Below are positions 34,689 through 42,830 of a stretch of DNA of 64,000 nucleotides, piece after piece. The stretch spans positions 6,415,001 to 6,479,000 of the forward strand of contig JAQISU010000097.1 in NCBI GenBank assembly GCA_029339505.1, read 5' to 3'. The translations under genes and the position numbers were made by a program. Every line of letters begins with the position of its first letter. The stretch's first letter is position 1. The stretch comes from Unio delphinus (Eukaryota > Mollusca > Bivalvia > Unionida > Unionidae). The notes below the pieces were generated by a model, which made no database searches, was not told where the DNA came from, and saw nothing but the letters and a program-made list of their open reading frames with translations.

Positions 34689-35025
34689 AGTTGCAACCAC
34701 CCACTAGGGGTATTTGTGCAACTTTTATAGGTGCCATATCGGCACCCATTTAGGTGGGAGGGGTTTTTAATCCCTCCCTTAAAGTGCTTAAATGCACTAT
34801 AAATTAAGGCGTTCCCCTGAATTACTAAAAAGTAACTATCAGGGGAAATGAAAGCCTATATTGGGGGTGGGTAGGAATGGTACCTACACACACCCACCCC
34901 TATCATCCAATCGAGCTTGTAAGGTAGCGAGGGGAAATGTTTCCTCATTTCGCTAGTAATTTGGTGAGTCGGAAATGGCAAAGGCGGAAAAGGTCCAGGT
35001 CCAGGAGGGCGTTGACACAGCAGCA
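34689..35025 (-). repeat. Structured module M14 (truncated)
   Basis: Arms: A AGTTGCA/TGCAACT with inner ACCC/GGGGT, B GGTGCC/GGCACC, E CCCCTGA/TCAGGGG, F GGGTGGGT/ACCCACCC, G TAGCGA/TCGCTA. It breaks off at about 35025 and is followed by promoter-like sequence, as in M1. Confidence 0.85.
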
Positions 35026-35049
35026 TGTCTTGTTCCACGACGAGTGATT

Positions 35050-35093
35050 CTTTATATATAGTTCAAGCGCGGACGTGATGGAAAACACCCCCT
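35050..35093 (-). promoter_or_regulatory. Upstream element plus TATA box (copy 2)
   Basis: Minus strand: CATCACGTCCGCGCTTGAAC then TATATATAAAG, with an AATCACTCGTCG start-site-like region about 20 nt further. A second copy of the upstream element alone is at 35134-35157. It probably starts minus-strand RNA through M14. Confidence 0.55.
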
Positions 35094-35419
35094 AGATCCA
35101 AAAATCTTACAGTATCCCTATCATTACCAAAACACGCGGACGTGATGGAAAACACCCTAGATCCAAAAAACTTACATTATTCCTATCATCACCAAAACAA
35201 GCTGACTTTTAAAATAAAACACTCACTCACTTTTATACTTGACTCATATTAATTATACATTGAACAAGTTATTTTGAAAAAATACGTTGTGCTTATAGAC
35301 GCACTTCAAAACAAAAGTAAAAAGAGACAGTGATTATAGACTCACTTCTAATTTTTTTTCTAACTTCCTCACATACCATAAGCAAATTGAATGATTAATT
35401 CTTTTCGAGAATATTGGGT
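35094..35419. other. AT-rich spacer
   Basis: No gene. It lies between a minus-strand 3' end signal (35420) and the promoter at 35050-35093, comparable in position to the 68-bp repeat spacer near 9.5-10.1 kb. The minus-strand TCTCGAAAAG at 35401-35410 is the purine element of the neighbouring stem-loop. Confidence 0.5.
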
Positions 35420-35435
35420 AGCCCTGAAAAGGGCT
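35420..35435 (-). terminator. Histone-type 3' stem-loop
   Basis: Minus strand AGCCCTTTTCAGGGCT followed by ACCCA and then TCTCGAAAAGAATT about 11 nt later. This is the best overall match to stem-loop, flank and downstream purine element. It lies 40 nt after the stop of the 35476-35838 gene. Confidence 0.78.
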
Positions 35436-35475
35436 GTTTTTTGTGTTTGTGTGTACGAGGAAGGATGACAATCTT

Positions 35476-35838
35476 TTATCGTCTAAGATTGCGTCCTCGT
35501 TTGGCTACACGATAGGGTCTGCTTCTTCGGAAAGAGAAAGAGAACTCTTTCGTGTCCACACGACAGTCGACAAAACTTCTGTCTGGTTCCTGCTGCTGTT
35601 GTTGCTGTTGCTGCTGCTGCTGTTCTCTCTGCTCTCTCTGCTGCTTTTGAAGTCGATACTTCTCAGTCCATTCTTCTTTCTCTTTTTGAATTTCCTCTCT
35701 GAAGAGTTCTTCTATGAGGTCTTCTGTTACTTGTAGCATTCTCACATTCTCTATCTCTTCAGGCTTTGGCATCAGATTGTGTCTGATACGATGCAGAGTG
35801 ACATAAGCTTCGTTTAGCTTAGCTAGTCTTGAGCACAT
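35476..35838 (-). CDS. Accessory coiled-coil, Gln-rich protein (unknown)
   Basis: 121 residues from the ATG giving MCSRLAKLNEAYVTLHRIRH; an upstream TTG in frame is less likely as a start. Residues 1-75 are a charged helix or coiled coil (LIEELFREEIQKEKEEW). A glutamine tract follows, then an Arg-rich C-terminus (YRVAKRGRNLRR). No family recognised. Leader CAGTCTGGC and AAGATG context are shared with the 10252-10752 gene. Module M15 is upstream, a histone-type stem-loop downstream. Confidence 0.65.
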   Translation of the reverse strand: MCSRLAKLNEAYVTLHRIRHNLMPKPEEIENVRMLQVTEDLIEELFREEIQKEKEEWTEKYRLQKQQREQREQQQQQQQQQQQEPDRSFVDCRVDTKEFSFSFRRSRPYRVAKRGRNLRR

Positions 35839-35901
35839 CTTCGTAGTAGGATGAGTCAAACAATGGATGGCCAGACTGATTGATTGATTTGATGTGTTTT
35901 A

Positions 35902-36642
35902 AGTGCTTCGTCCAAGTGGCTCTTAGCACTGTTTTATCCCTTAAAAAGGGTTATTTAATTTATCCTGAGGGGAAGGAATTGTGCCACATCCCCTGCAGGC
36001 GTTTATGCACTCAGAGAGTGCTATTTACTTAGGCCTTCACCACGGGGCAATAAGTGTACTGCCTCTGGGTGTGGCTTCGGCCGTCACCACGGGCAATAAG
36101 TGTACTGCCTGGGTGAATGTAAGGCCAAAAGCCATGGCCATAGGGTGGGTAGGAATGGAACCTACTCACACCCACCCCTATCATTCTGTTAACTACTGGT
36201 CTGCAAGAGCAGTGAAGCGAGAGAAAAATAGTTTTCTCATATCGCTTATGTCGGCGTAATGTGGTCGTGCAAGCACGAAAAATTACGGCAGCAGGGAGGT
36301 AAGGTGACGAAAGCTCAAGCACGCACCTGTATGTCAAATTCAGTCCAGTTGTACTAATGGACAACCTAACAACCAATAATGTGTAAGCCACCTGTGCAAT
36401 TTACCAAATATCTGGGTTATAAAATATTAATTAACATCCTATAAACAATAGGGACTAGTACTACAGTGTACATGCGTAAGTCCCTATTGTATTTATACTA
36501 AGGTGTCTAAGCGACACATAGAAGTATAGTCAATGGTAGGGGAGTTTGGTTATAAATTTGTTCGCAGTGCCAAAACATGTCATATTATTTCTTTCAGGGC
36601 CAATAGTTTACCAAAGAGGGTACTCGAAGCCAAATGAGTCCC
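35902..36642 (-). repeat. Structured module M15 (divergent subfamily)
   Basis: Arms: A AGTGCT/AGCACT, B ATCCCTT/AAGGGTT, C AGGGGA/TCCCCT, D GCACTC/GAGTGC, J GGGTACTC/GAGTCCC. The E region is present twice in tandem (about 36029-36073 and 36081-36120). An (ATTG)n-like run lies just outside A. Confidence 0.82.
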
Positions 36643-36650
36643 TATTATCA

Positions 36651-37190
36651 TTCAGGCAAATGAAAAAACCTAGCTGGTTGTCGCTGTCATCTTTTCTCCG
36701 TGGTCTCTTCGGTGCGTTAGGTCAGCCAGTTCGTACGTCATGGCTGGTTTTCCTTTTCCCCCTTGTCTGTGCAGTGGAAGTTGGGTTGAGACATTGCCCG
36801 CTTCATTCCTTCCGGCTTCCAGTACTAACCCGTGCCCACCGTTGATGGTATAATAATGGTGCACACTGGTCGCCATCTTGAAATCCACGTGGCATGATTT
36901 CCGTAGTCTGCAGAGTTTTAGGGTTTTCCCTCTATCAGTACTGTAGTGTGGTCTAGTGGGGTGTAAATCTACCCCGGTTTGGTTTCCCGCTGCCACGGCT
37001 CGGTTGCCCGTCACCTTACTGGGTAGACACCTAGGTCGCTCGTACGACTGCATTATTATTTGATGTACAGGTCTATATGGCGCCTTTTCTCACTGCCGGC
37101 TATCAGTATATTGTAGAGGTCCGATCCATCCACCTTGGAGTCCGCTTGCTGAATGATGCTGATGATGATGATGGCCAGACTGGAGACTAC
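36651..37190 (-). ncRNA. Variable cassette of M15 (unique)
   Basis: Starts TTCAGGC at 36651; its right end has TGCTGAATGATG and a (GATGAT)n run near 37152-37174. Unlike the alpha and beta cassettes in sequence, but also carries a GTCGCCATCTTGAAATCCACG phrase. Open frames of 127 (36670-37053) and 107 codons exist on the minus strand with no recognisable domain. Confidence 0.35.
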
Positions 37191-37195
37191 CCCTG

Positions 37196-37234
37196 CATTA
37201 TATGGTTCAAGCGCGGACGTGATGGAAAACACCC
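37196..37234 (-). promoter_or_regulatory. Upstream element plus TATA box (copy 3)
   Basis: Minus strand: CATCACGTCCGCGCTTGAAC then CATATAATG, with CTCCAGTCTGG about 25 nt downstream as a plausible initiator. It would drive the unit that ends at the 35420 stem-loop (M15 and the 121-aa gene). Confidence 0.5.
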
Positions 37235-37443
37235 CTCTGCGGTTTAGGGTTTTGAAACGTTGGGATAGTTTGATGTGAGGGATAGAAAGAAAAGTCAAAG
37301 AGCATTTATATGAATACAAATGTAAAACAAACGACAGACGCATTGGTTTCAAAACACAACATTTGTATTCAAATAACAAAACAACTCACAAAACACAATT
37401 TTTTCAAATAACAAACATTTTTTTCTTCCATAACACTAATATA

Positions 37444-38001
37444 TTATCTTTGACATGGTTGACAACGTTGTGAATTAAATTGAGATTTCCACTGTTGGAA
37501 GTCATTGGGCGATTGATGTACACTACGTTTCCTAGCTAAAGACAACAGATAGCCATAATGGTCACAAAACCATCGATCTACTTTGTCATCGTTTCGAGAC
37601 AAATGACGATCAAAATAAGTCACTAAATGTTCTAAAGAATATCCAAGACTGCGATGATGCAGATAATAGATACAATATTGTCCACACACCATAGAATCTG
37701 TGCTTTGTAATTTCACATTATTGAATCGTGTCGTCTGGGCATTTCTTCTCATAAAGTCAATGATATCATCTTCGAAAGGAGGCAATCCATACGAATCAAA
37801 ATACTCCGCACATCCCTCTTGAGGAAAGTAGACTGCTACCCAGTGAGTTCCTGGAAGATGACTGTCATCTGTGTTGATGACATAAGCTTGATTCTCTTGA
37901 GGTTTGCGATGAGGTAGTTCATCTTTAGCACACACCACAGGATTCCAAGAAGCAGTGTACGAACTACGGTTCAAAAGATAATAAAGTTCCCAAGTATCCA
38001 T
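37444..38001 (-). CDS. PRO: Adenovirus-type cysteine protease (Maverick PRO)
   Basis: 185 residues. It has the catalytic layout of the adenain/Ulp1-like C5 family: His in GTHWVAVY (about 53), Asp in EYFDSYG (about 69) and Cys in MVCGQYCIYYL (about 107-111), in the order H-D-C. In adenoviruses this protease matures capsid and core proteins inside the particle. Here likely substrates are the capsid and basic core proteins encoded next to it. It is the first core gene right of the module arm. The frame is intact. Confidence 0.9.
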   Translation of the reverse strand: MDTWELYYLLNRSSYTASWNPVVCAKDELPHRKPQENQAYVINTDDSHLPGTHWVAVYFPQEGCAEYFDSYGLPPFEDDIIDFMRRNAQTTRFNNVKLQSTDSMVCGQYCIYYLHHRSLGYSLEHLVTYFDRHLSRNDDKVDRWFCDHYGYLLSLARKRSVHQSPNDFQQWKSQFNSQRCQPCQR

Positions 38002-38038
38002 TTTTTGTTGTGCAGCCTTGTTTTTTTCTCTCCTTTCT

Positions 38039-38536
38039 TCACAGGTGATGATAAGTCATCAATTCAATCCAGACTTTTTGCTTGAAACGGTCTGACAAGT
38101 AACTGATGGTTTGCTTCGTCTCTTTACTTTTGGCCAAGAGAGCTTCGATGCGATCGATTTCTCGAGCAAACAATGGAGGAGAGGAATGATCACGTAAGCC
38201 TTTATACCACTGAAGTAACACGTCTTTTTCGGAGATGAGACTCCAAGCTTCGTTCAGATAATCATCCAATTTTTCTTCTTGACTCATCATCATACATTTA
38301 TCGTGTTGAATTTGACTGGGATGATCGATTTGACATCCATAACAATCTTTTTTAATCATGTCCCTCATTTTATCTTCCAAGTGTTGTGCAAAACAAGCCA
38401 CTAACTGTTGTTCCTGTTCTGGCCATCTGGATTGCATGATCACTACTTCTTCTTTTTGGTCTTGAGGGTTTGCTTTTTCTGTAACCTCCCATTCCATGGA
38501 TTCTCCACTATTCAAAGAAGGACAAGGGTCTTCCAT
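38039..38536 (-). CDS. Maverick conserved small protein with CxxC/H motif
   Basis: 165 residues, acidic N-terminus. A compact motif CYGCQIDHPSQIQHDKC (about residues 65-81) looks like a zinc-binding knuckle, and I recall similar motifs in small proteins next to Polinton capsid genes. The rest is helical (LISEKDVLLQWYKGL; EIDRIEALLAKSKE). Function unknown. Placed between protease and major capsid genes, on the same strand and closely spaced, so probably expressed late with them. Confidence 0.7.
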   Translation of the reverse strand: MEDPCPSLNSGESMEWEVTEKANPQDQKEEVVIMQSRWPEQEQQLVACFAQHLEDKMRDMIKKDCYGCQIDHPSQIQHDKCMMMSQEEKLDDYLNEAWSLISEKDVLLQWYKGLRDHSSPPLFAREIDRIEALLAKSKETKQTISYLSDRFKQKVWIELMTYHHL

Positions 38537-38541
38537 AATGT

Positions 38542-38988
38542 CTAATAGTCTAGAATGACTTCTCTCAAACTGTTGATTTCTATGGTATTATCGAATTCAG
38601 CATACAGAATGATATTCACCGTTTCGGGAAGAGGTGATGCAAACTGAAGTTCCACACGCAGTTGCCCAGATTTTATAGGGTGGAAATGGCCCTCGTCGCT
38701 GCCTTGGTCTGGAGTGAAATCAAAAGCCCACAACGTGTAACCTCTTGCATAGTCGTCGTAGGAAATACCGTGACTGGTGTTGGCTCCTAACTGTCCTGTG
38801 GCTTCGTACAGCGACAAGTACGACCTCAAGTAATTTTTCTGTTCGCCAAAGTCGGGTTCGAAGGGTCTGGTACACAAAGTTTTGCCATCGCGACTGACTT
38901 CAATTTTGGATACTCTGCAGTGCTTAAACTGGAAAGGATTTTCATCGTGGGCACCATTGAGGGCTGCATTGCTGACGATACCAATGAA
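38542..38988 (-). CDS. Major capsid protein, C-terminal third (after premature stop)
   Basis: Continues the major capsid frame directly after the TAA at 38989-38991, with no shift: IVSNAALNGAHDENPFQFKH, then ARGYTLWAFDFTPDQGSDEG, RVELQFASPLPETVNIILYA and EFDNTIEI. These are the end of the double jelly-roll capsid family of Polintons. Without readthrough or reinitiation this part would not be made. Confidence 0.85.
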   Translation of the reverse strand, partial: FIGIVSNAALNGAHDENPFQFKHCRVSKIEVSRDGKTLCTRPFEPDFGEQKNYLRSYLSLYEATGQLGANTSHGISYDDYARGYTLWAFDFTPDQGSDEGHFHPIKSGQLRVELQFASPLPETVNIILYAEFDNTIEINSLREVILDY

Positions 38989-39882
38989 TTAACGTTTGGG
39001 TAACTGTCCTTGGAACAGATGATCTTCAATCTTAGATCGGAGTCCAGCGGCAATGGTGAAAGTTTTGACTTCCACGCGTCGTATCGGATACTTGGCTGTC
39101 GTTCTGCTCAAAGTGTGACTGATATCATTCCCCACTTTAGGTAACACTTCCACGCGACGTACGTATAACCTGGCTTCTTGGATAATGGTTTTGTATTCGT
39201 TGGCATGAGCCATCAAATGGAAAGCAGTACTACTTCGATTCAGTCTCAAGCGAATATCTACTCCGTTCAGCAAATACTTCTCTTGAAACCACATGTACAA
39301 ATGCAAACGATCGAACAGTTCTAAACTACGTCCCTGCAAAATTTTCTTTCGACGGTCGTTAAAACCTTCATTGTGAGGATCGGCAGGAGCGCTGCCATCA
39401 GCAGCTGCTGCTACGGGCAAGGCTGTGTCGTTAAACTTATCTGCGGTGTCAGGTTTCCATACCACGCAAGCATCTAGATGAGTGTTCTTGGCTTCTTTTC
39501 CGTACGTCAAGAGATTTTCGAGGTACGCTCGGTAAGGGTAAGTATCCATGCTACTGCTGATCAGTTTGTTATTCATGTACAAATCCACATCGCTGAACAA
39601 GGAATGCATGAAATTGTTGACAGGAGCTACTCTATCATTGGCTCCTGGATTGGTGTTGTCCGTTTCGGTTACTTTCACTTTCAAATACAAGTAACTGTTT
39701 TTGAGATCGATGTAATCTTCGGGTTGTCCTTTGATTTCAAACTCGATGGGAGCTGAATCCGTCAAAGAGGAGACGGGATGAAATTCGACCCATTGAGCTT
39801 CTTGCATGGTCATCATCGTGGGTGGCATGGCAAAGAGATCCAGTTCCGACTTGGAACAAGCACAAGATTCTTGGTGCATCAT
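38989..39882 (-). CDS. Major capsid protein (double jelly roll), interrupted
   Basis: Start taken at the ATG giving MMHQESCACSKSELDLF; an upstream TTG is unlikely. Diagnostic blocks are SLTDSAPIEFEIKG, YIDLKNSYLYLKVKVT, NNFMHSLFSDVDLYMNNKLI, YPYRAYLENLLTYG and NGVDIRLRLNRS. Members of this family are often annotated in invertebrate genomes as F54H12.2-like proteins and form the pseudohexagonal capsid lattice. The frame is stopped by one TAA (38989-38991) about two thirds along; the same frame then stays open to 38542. Total would be about 446 codons. Confidence 0.9.
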   Translation of the reverse strand: MMHQESCACSKSELDLFAMPPTMMTMQEAQWVEFHPVSSLTDSAPIEFEIKGQPEDYIDLKNSYLYLKVKVTETDNTNPGANDRVAPVNNFMHSLFSDVDLYMNNKLISSSMDTYPYRAYLENLLTYGKEAKNTHLDACVVWKPDTADKFNDTALPVAAAADGSAPADPHNEGFNDRRKKILQGRSLELFDRLHLYMWFQEKYLLNGVDIRLRLNRSSTAFHLMAHANEYKTIIQEARLYVRRVEVLPKVGNDISHTLSRTTAKYPIRRVEVKTFTIAAGLRSKIEDHLFQGQLPKR

Positions 39883-39910
39883 TTTTTCTTTAGGTTTTTT
39901 TTCTTCACTT

Positions 39911-40351
39911 TTAATAATCAAAAATGTCTAAGTCTCGAGCGGTTCTTTTTTTCTTTGTCTTTCGAACTTTAGAGGTACGGAGACTTTTGAAAGGGTGTCT
40001 TCGTCGACGCTTTCTACCTTGTCCTTGCTGTGTCGTCAGGGAAGTAGGAATGTCAGACTCGGTACCGTTCAGGGCATTTATAGGACTTTCTCGTCGACCC
40101 AAAATCTCTTTACCCGTTTGAAGCAAGGCATTTTTGCCTGCTCTCAAAAAAGCTTCTTTAGGGTTTTGTTTGTCAATGAGAACATTGTAAAGAAAATCTT
40201 TGCCGTGAGTCAATGCGGCATCTTTTAAGGTGTGCAATCCTCGTGTCACCATTGGTTTTAAAACAGGGACTACGGAACGAACGGCTGATTTAAACATATC
40301 TCCTAAACCACGTCCTCGTTGTCGAGTGACTCCTTGGTACACAGGATACAT
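39911..40351 (-). CDS. Basic virion protein (core or membrane-active type)
   Basis: 146 residues from ATG (MYPVYQGVTRQRGRGLGDMF). The N-terminal GRGLGDMFKSAVRSVVPVL could be an amphipathic membrane-active helix, as proposed for protein VI-like factors. The middle has two more helices, and the C-terminus is a basic cluster (GRKRRRRHPFKSLRTSKVRK). The gene lies between the two capsid genes. The role is inferred from position and composition. Maturation by the neighbouring protease is likely but no site is certain. Confidence 0.7.
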   Translation of the reverse strand: MYPVYQGVTRQRGRGLGDMFKSAVRSVVPVLKPMVTRGLHTLKDAALTHGKDFLYNVLIDKQNPKEAFLRAGKNALLQTGKEILGRRESPINALNGTESDIPTSLTTQQGQGRKRRRRHPFKSLRTSKVRKTKKKRTARDLDIFDY

Positions 40352-40358
40352 CACTTTT

Positions 40359-41288
40359 TCAGTTGTTGGAGAATCGTTTTTGAAAATGGAGTTTCACTGT
40401 GACTTTCCCTTTGGTAAATGGAATATTTTGACCTAGTTCTCCTTTTATAGTAATGTTGACACTGTCGAAATACGACTTACTGACGGGTAAATAATGAGGA
40501 TGCACAAATTCGCGGTGAACGTGATAGGTATTTCCACCTTCCTCGTCAGCGGTAGTGTCATCTACTTTGAAAGGAATGACACGCAGTAACGGTACAGAGG
40601 TGTGTCCTACCACGTTGTACTCCACCACATCGGAGTGCACAAACATCAAATTGATTCCTTGGTTCATTTCTACAGGGAATCGAAAATATTTGGTAAAATC
40701 CAAGTTACTGGATATGCCTGGTATTTCTTTTTTGTTCGGGAGCATCTTGAGGTCTCCACCTAAGATATCAAACAATTCAGGACAAAAGGTAATGGTTATT
40801 ATTTTCTTTTCTGAAAATTTGATCATGAGGCGACGAGCCACTTTAATGTACTCAAAGGTAACACTTTCTTTGATTTTGTCCAGGGGTTTACCAAACATAG
40901 CATTGAACCTGCTTGCAATCGTAGTCACTAAATGTTGACCGCTAAAATAGTAGCCTGCAGGAATGGTCAACACATGAGTGGATAGTTGTTTAGTTGTGGG
41001 TCCATCTGATTTTTTGATGTCAATGCCAGTGATGCCTCGTTCATCTAAGGCTTGTTGCAATGGCTTGTCGTACACTTCAACTGTGAAAAAAATTTGATTT
41101 TCGACGATGTTTTTGATTTGTGTCGGGTGTATTATTTCCACTAAAGCTGCTTCCCAATGATCATCTTGATCCAAATGCATGGCTTGAGGTAATTTAGACG
41201 TGTAACAACACAATGTGTTGTTAGGAAACACCTCCATGGAACTGTCACTAGGTAACGTTAAGTAAAATTGGTTAATAGTGTTGTTCAT
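40359..41288 (-). CDS. Minor capsid (penton-like) protein
   Basis: 309 residues, intact frame from ATG. The start MNNTINQFYLTLPSDSSMEV, then NTLCCYTSKLPQAMHLDQDD and WEAALVEIIHP, is typical of the Polinton single jelly-roll minor capsid family. That family sits at the five-fold vertices by analogy with adenovirus penton and virophage minor capsid. The C-terminal half has alternating beta-type segments (VNITIKGELGQNIPF, KVTVKLHFQKRF). Immediately upstream of the basic virion protein, 7 bp apart. Confidence 0.85.
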   Translation of the reverse strand: MNNTINQFYLTLPSDSSMEVFPNNTLCCYTSKLPQAMHLDQDDHWEAALVEIIHPTQIKNIVENQIFFTVEVYDKPLQQALDERGITGIDIKKSDGPTTKQLSTHVLTIPAGYYFSGQHLVTTIASRFNAMFGKPLDKIKESVTFEYIKVARRLMIKFSEKKIITITFCPELFDILGGDLKMLPNKKEIPGISSNLDFTKYFRFPVEMNQGINLMFVHSDVVEYNVVGHTSVPLLRVIPFKVDDTTADEEGGNTYHVHREFVHPHYLPVSKSYFDSVNITIKGELGQNIPFTKGKVTVKLHFQKRFSNN

Positions 41289-41704
41289 ATTTCCAATGTT
41301 CTTCTGTCCGAGGAGTCACTCGAGGTTAAAGGAGTATCTAAAAGAGGATTGTGATTGGAAGGGTGACTGTCAGGAGAAGGACTAGCGTTGGCCGCAAGAC
41401 TCCCAATATTGTTACTGTTGTTCCCGTTGTAAGAGTATTTCAGGGAAGGATTGGGAAGAAGATACCCGATGCAACTGCTGAGTAAAATGGTCCACAATTG
41501 TTTGTCTCCTCGTTGCAAACTCAGATTAGCAATGGCTGCACCAATGACACAATATACCACAAAGATTTGACAGAAAAAAACGATTTGCGTTTTAGGGACA
41601 CGTTCTCCACACCACACCCACAAGGGTTGCTTTTGTAAATCTTGCAGAGATGATGTGGGTGAAGGAGTAGTCACTGTGGTCGCTGAAGCTGTATTGAAGG
41701 GCAT
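41285..41704 (-). CDS. Maverick small membrane protein (two TM segments)
   Basis: Start ATG at 41704 (MPFNTASATTV), 5 nt after the integrase stop; the 3' end overlaps the minor capsid start by 4 bp (ATGA type). Two hydrophobic segments: IVFFCQIFVVYCVIGAAIAN and LWTILLSSCIGYLLP, ending in the conserved LLPNPSLKY. The tail is Ser/Asn-rich. I recall the LLSSCLGYLLPNP signature as widespread in Polintons. Function unknown; possibly a virion or host-membrane component. Confidence 0.75.
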   Translation of the reverse strand: MPFNTASATTVTTPSPTSSLQDLQKQPLWVWCGERVPKTQIVFFCQIFVVYCVIGAAIANLSLQRGDKQLWTILLSSCIGYLLPNPSLKYSYNGNNSNNIGSLAANASPSPDSHPSNHNPLLDTPLTSSDSSDRRTLEI

Positions 41705-41709
41705 GATGG

Positions 41710-42822
41710 TCACTTCTTTTTATAGTCGATGACTTGCGAAGCGTCAATCCAAGAATCAAAACTAGGAGGATATCCTTTCCAACGTACTTTGACTTCTTTG
41801 ACACGACGTTTTCCTACTTTACGGGTTCTTCGTTCGAGAATGCTTTCAATGTCGTACACGTCGTCTTCTTTTTTGGTAACACGTTGTAACTCAGGCAAGT
41901 AAAATGTTCCTTTTAATACTTCTCCGTTCATGTCTTCCAATTTATAGACGGTATGATGACGATCGCGCACTCGTCCAGTAACACGAAACAATTCGGTGGT
42001 CCAGTTGGGTAAGTAACCTTTGTCGAAAGTGCGTTTGGTTTTGCCAATGCGTACCCAATCTCCCGGGGTTAACACTTCTCTACCTTTCTTGGGGACAACC
42101 CTCGTCCGGGACGTACCAAACAGACGCTCAAAAACAGTCACTTCGTTGTCAGGTGTCACCTCTTGTGGGGCACGTCCAATGCTTCTATGGTAAGATTGAT
42201 TGTAGGATTGAACTAAGTGCGGTAAGACGTCGATGTACTTGAGAGTGTGTTGATGCGTAAAATATTTCCACATGCGTTCTTTCAAGGTACGTTGAAAACG
42301 TTCCACGATACTGGCTTTCGTTTCAGGATTTTCGGTGGTGAAAAAATGAATGTCACGTTTCTTTAATTCTCGTTGGAAAGCTTGGTTCAGAAATTCGGTG
42401 CCTTTGTCGGTTTGCCATCGAAGAGGGTGACGACCACTTTGTTTCAACACCAGTTGCAAAGCTCGTACTAACTCTCCGCTCGATTTGGATGTCAACGGTA
42501 CGACCCAGGCAAATTTAGAAAAGACGTCGATGACACAAAACAAATATTTGTAGCCACGATTGTAGGTGGCTAAATGAGAGACATCAGCTAAATCGGCTTG
42601 CCATTGATGATCGATGCCTTCCACTTGAGTGCGACTTCTGTGAAATTTTCGTCGAATGGGTTTGTGTAAAGTGTACGTCGCTTGTTCTTGTAACCATCGT
42701 TGTACTGCTGGTAAACGGAGCTTTTTCAGGCGAGTTTTGGCAGCACGATACAATTTCTGAATGCCTCCGTAACCTGCAGGGTGAGCTGGATCGTAGTAAA
42801 TGCTGGCTAATACCTTCTCCAT
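41710..42822 (-). CDS. INT: Retroviral-type integrase with chromodomain (Maverick INT)
   Basis: About 370 residues from ATG (MEKVLASIYYDPAHPAGYGG). The rve core has DDE residues in HQWQADLADV (D, about 77), RWQTDKGTEF (D, about 139) and KASIVERFQRTL (E, about 175), with the expected 35-residue D-E spacing. A C-terminal chromodomain (VYDIESILERR, then VKVRWKGYPPSFDSWI) could target modified chromatin. It inserts the element and makes the 6-bp duplication seen at its ends. Frame intact. TTG and GTG codons upstream are not needed. Confidence 0.93.
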   Translation of the reverse strand: MEKVLASIYYDPAHPAGYGGIQKLYRAAKTRLKKLRLPAVQRWLQEQATYTLHKPIRRKFHRSRTQVEGIDHQWQADLADVSHLATYNRGYKYLFCVIDVFSKFAWVVPLTSKSSGELVRALQLVLKQSGRHPLRWQTDKGTEFLNQAFQRELKKRDIHFFTTENPETKASIVERFQRTLKERMWKYFTHQHTLKYIDVLPHLVQSYNQSYHRSIGRAPQEVTPDNEVTVFERLFGTSRTRVVPKKGREVLTPGDWVRIGKTKRTFDKGYLPNWTTELFRVTGRVRDRHHTVYKLEDMNGEVLKGTFYLPELQRVTKKEDDVYDIESILERRTRKVGKRRVKEVKVRWKGYPPSFDSWIDASQVIDYKKK

Positions 42823-42830
42823 GGTTTTTG

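Noticed and set aside
11092..36400. Recurring minus-strand frames such as MSISTTGLNLTFSMTLLFQV and plus-strand shadows in the modules
   Set aside because: They are antisense or sense readings of the conserved module core. Ends and frames differ between copies, and no codon-level conservation is visible.
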